Assembly: GCA_016935775.1 (NCBI GenBank) | Contig: JAFGQF010000265.1 | Coordinates: forward strand, 1-6,802 | DNA: 6,802 nucleotides | Reading direction: 5' to 3' | Source of the DNA: Caldifarciminota bacterium | GTDB lineage: Bacteria > Hydrothermota > Tepidihabitantia > Tepidihabitantales > Tepidihabitantaceae | In this document: piece after piece, positions 5,622-6,802 of the stretch | Layout: the number at the start of each line of letters is the position of its first letter | Numbering within the stretch: the stretch's first letter is position 1 | Notes under the pieces: generated by a model | The model's database searches: none | What the model saw: the letters and a program-made list of their open reading frames with translations, nothing else | Told to the model about the DNA's origin: nothing | Program-made: the position numbers and the translations under genes

Positions 5622-6707
5622 TCAGGACGGTCGGCGCAGGGACGAGAGGAGGGTGTAGAGGAAGAGCCGAGGCTCGATTGGTGAGCGTGCTTCCCGGAGC
5701 CGGCCGGCCAGGTACCCGATGACCCGGCGCAGGTAGTCGTCGGGCAGGCTGGCGGCCCGACGGACCGGTTCGGCGATGGCGGGGGCGAGGTCGGTGTCAA
5801 CGCCGTGGCGGGCGCGCAGCGCCTGGTGGTACAGAAACAGGAAGGTCGAAACGACGACTGTTGTCGGAGTGCCGCGCAGTTCATCCAGCGCGGCCAGGAC
5901 TTCGGCTTCGCCGGCCCCGCCGCTCGCGAAAAACGCCAGGGCCGGGCCGGAGAGGTAGTCGTCCGGGTTCTCAATGAAGCCCAGCGCCCTGCCGGGCGAG
6001 CCATCGGCTACCGCCGCCGACATCCGGGCGGTGTCCGGCGGTACGCCCCGGTCATTGACCAGCCACGACACCAGTTCGGGCGCGGGAACGCCCGCGAACC
6101 TGACCAGCCGGCAGCGGGAGCGGACCGTCGGCAGCAGCGAGTTGAGCCGGTTGGTTGTAAGGATGATCGTTGTTTTCGCCTGCGGCTCCTCGAGAATCTT
6201 GAGAAAGGCGTTGGCGGCTTCGTCGGTCATCTGGTGGGCATTGAGGACGATGAAGAAGCGGCGCCGGGCGGTAAAAGGCGGCCGGGCCATTTCCTGGCGC
6301 AGCCAGCGGACGAGTTTGATGCTGATGCTGAGCTGGGGCTGGGCCGGGGGCTGGGCCCGGACCAGGGTGTAGTTCCGTGAGAGTTCGAGCACTTTGTCGA
6401 CCACGCTCTCGATGGTTTCTTCGTCTCCGCGTTTCTTCGGCAGCCGGACCGGGAAGACGACCTTGACGTCGGGATGGTGCAGCGAGGCAATCGTGCGGCA
6501 GGAGTGACATTCGCCGCAAGGCTGGCCGGTCCCGGTCTCGCAGTTCGCCGCCCGGGCGAGCTGGAGCGCGGCGGTTCGCTTGCCGACGCCGGCCGGCCCG
6601 GCGAACAGCAATGAGGGCAGGCTGCCGGACTCAAGCAGCGCCGCCAGCCGTGAGCAGGCGCGGGGCTGGCCGATGAGCCCGGGACAGGGGTTCACGGCTC
6701 CAGCCAT
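5622..6707 (-). CDS. holB: DNA polymerase III subunit delta' (clamp-loader AAA+ protein)
   Basis: Delta' is a structural AAA+ subunit of the clamp loader that places the beta sliding clamp on DNA. The 361-aa product begins PGLIGQPRA. It has a P-loop GPAGVGKRT (37-45), a zinc module with Cys56, Cys64, Cys67 and Cys70 (PCGECHSC), then HPDVKVVFPV (78-87) and a helix-rich insertion up to about 130. Next come the Walker B region FIVLNAHQM (152-160), DEAANAFLKILEEP (162-175), the arginine-finger motif SRC (197-199) and a helical collar domain. The P-loop Lys43 is followed by Arg rather than Ser/Thr, and the usual acidic pair of Walker B is replaced by Asn-Ala. Both changes point to a non-hydrolysing delta' rather than DnaX (gamma/tau), which is also much longer. 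The HPD...FPV segment recalls Bacteroidetes-type HolB, from memory. The ATG lies inside the end of the preceding gene (16-base overlap) with no clear ribosome-binding site, suggesting translational coupling. Confidence 0.92.
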   Translation of the reverse strand: MAGAVNPCPGLIGQPRACSRLAALLESGSLPSLLFAGPAGVGKRTAALQLARAANCETGTGQPCGECHSCRTIASLHHPDVKVVFPVRLPKKRGDEETIESVVDKVLELSRNYTLVRAQPPAQPQLSISIKLVRWLRQEMARPPFTARRRFFIVLNAHQMTDEAANAFLKILEEPQAKTTIILTTNRLNSLLPTVRSRCRLVRFAGVPAPELVSWLVNDRGVPPDTARMSAAVADGSPGRALGFIENPDDYLSGPALAFFASGGAGEAEVLAALDELRGTPTTVVVSTFLFLYHQALRARHGVDTDLAPAIAEPVRRAASLPDDYLRRVIGYLAGRLREARSPIEPRLFLYTLLSSLRRPS

Positions 6708-6802
6708 TCCAGCGGGTCGGTGGCCTGGCCCTGGCGGCGCAGTTCAAAATGGACAAAGTCCCTGCTGAGCCCGACCGCCTGGGAGGTGGCGACCCGCTCG
6801 CC
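6692..6802 (-). CDS. C-terminal end of a LytM/M23-type protein, probably non-catalytic (EnvC-like); 5' part outside window
   Basis: A minus-strand frame is open from the window edge to a TGA at 6692-6694 (36 residues visible). It ends DFVHFELRRQGQATDPLEWL, which matches the last strands of M23/LytM domains (canonical HLHFELR..G...DP..WL). In active M23 enzymes the HxH motif binds the catalytic zinc. Here its first His is Phe (visible residue 16, 6755-6757), while the second His (residue 18, 6749-6751) is kept. Loss of a ligand is typical of LytM factors that activate amidases instead of cutting peptidoglycan themselves. The RRQGQA..P..WL ending is close to what I remember of E. coli EnvC. The other zinc ligands lie outside the window, so inactivity is inferred from one residue. 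The gene overlaps holB by 16 bases, implying one transcript. Confidence 0.75.
   Translation of the reverse strand, partial: GERVATSQAVGLSRDFVHFELRRQGQATDPLEWLEP

Noticed and set aside
4487..5722. Long plus-strand open frame (411 codons) opposite the penicillin-binding protein gene
   Set aside because: It lies antisense to a gene with full catalytic motifs, has a low-complexity composition rich in Gly, Arg and Ala with no recognisable motif, and is the kind of open frame that GC-rich coding DNA produces by chance.

Overview
The window is GC-rich DNA from a diderm (Gram-negative-type) bacterium. The outer membrane is implied by an LptD-type lipopolysaccharide-assembly barrel protein next to a class A penicillin-binding protein. 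The sequence alone does not fix the taxon. The HolB variant and the heptameric intergenic repeat recall uncultivated lineages near the FCB group, for example candidate division WOR-3/Stahlbacteria, but that is a recollection-based guess of low confidence. The window is gene-dense, with little space between genes.

Layout. One gene fragment lies on the plus strand at the left edge (1-312): the C-terminal end of a beta-rich, GOLD-like domain protein. Everything else is on the minus strand. Reading in the direction of transcription, from right to left: the last 36 codons of a LytM/M23-type protein (6692-6802), then holB for the clamp-loader delta' subunit (5622-6707, overlapping the previous gene by 16 bases), then a class A PBP1a-type penicillin-binding protein (3449-5536), then lptD (1103-3322), then maf (309-893). 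The maf stop codon and the plus-strand gene's stop codon overlap on the four bases CTAG.

Regulation. Two of the three minus-strand gaps hold good sigma70-type promoter candidates, both with the -35 box TTGACT. One lies before the penicillin-binding protein (TTGACT-17-TATCAT) and one before lptD (TTGACT-16-TAACAT). The second overlaps the 5' end of the maximal lptD reading frame, which argues for the downstream ATG as the true start. The gap between lptD and maf is different: it holds a tandem 7-bp repeat (consensus GAATGGC on the plus strand) that keeps its phase up to and into the 5' end of maf.

How the genes fit together. Four of the five minus-strand genes concern the cell envelope or division: a probably non-catalytic LytM factor, a peptidoglycan polymerase/transpeptidase, the LPS-exporting barrel, and Maf, which has been linked to septation and nucleotide housekeeping. 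The clamp-loader gene holB sits inside this group. All five proteins belong to known families and I see no clearly new multi-gene system. The most unusual element is the heptad repeat. Next are the apparently inactivated LytM domain and the reduced, single-disulfide cysteine pattern of LptD.
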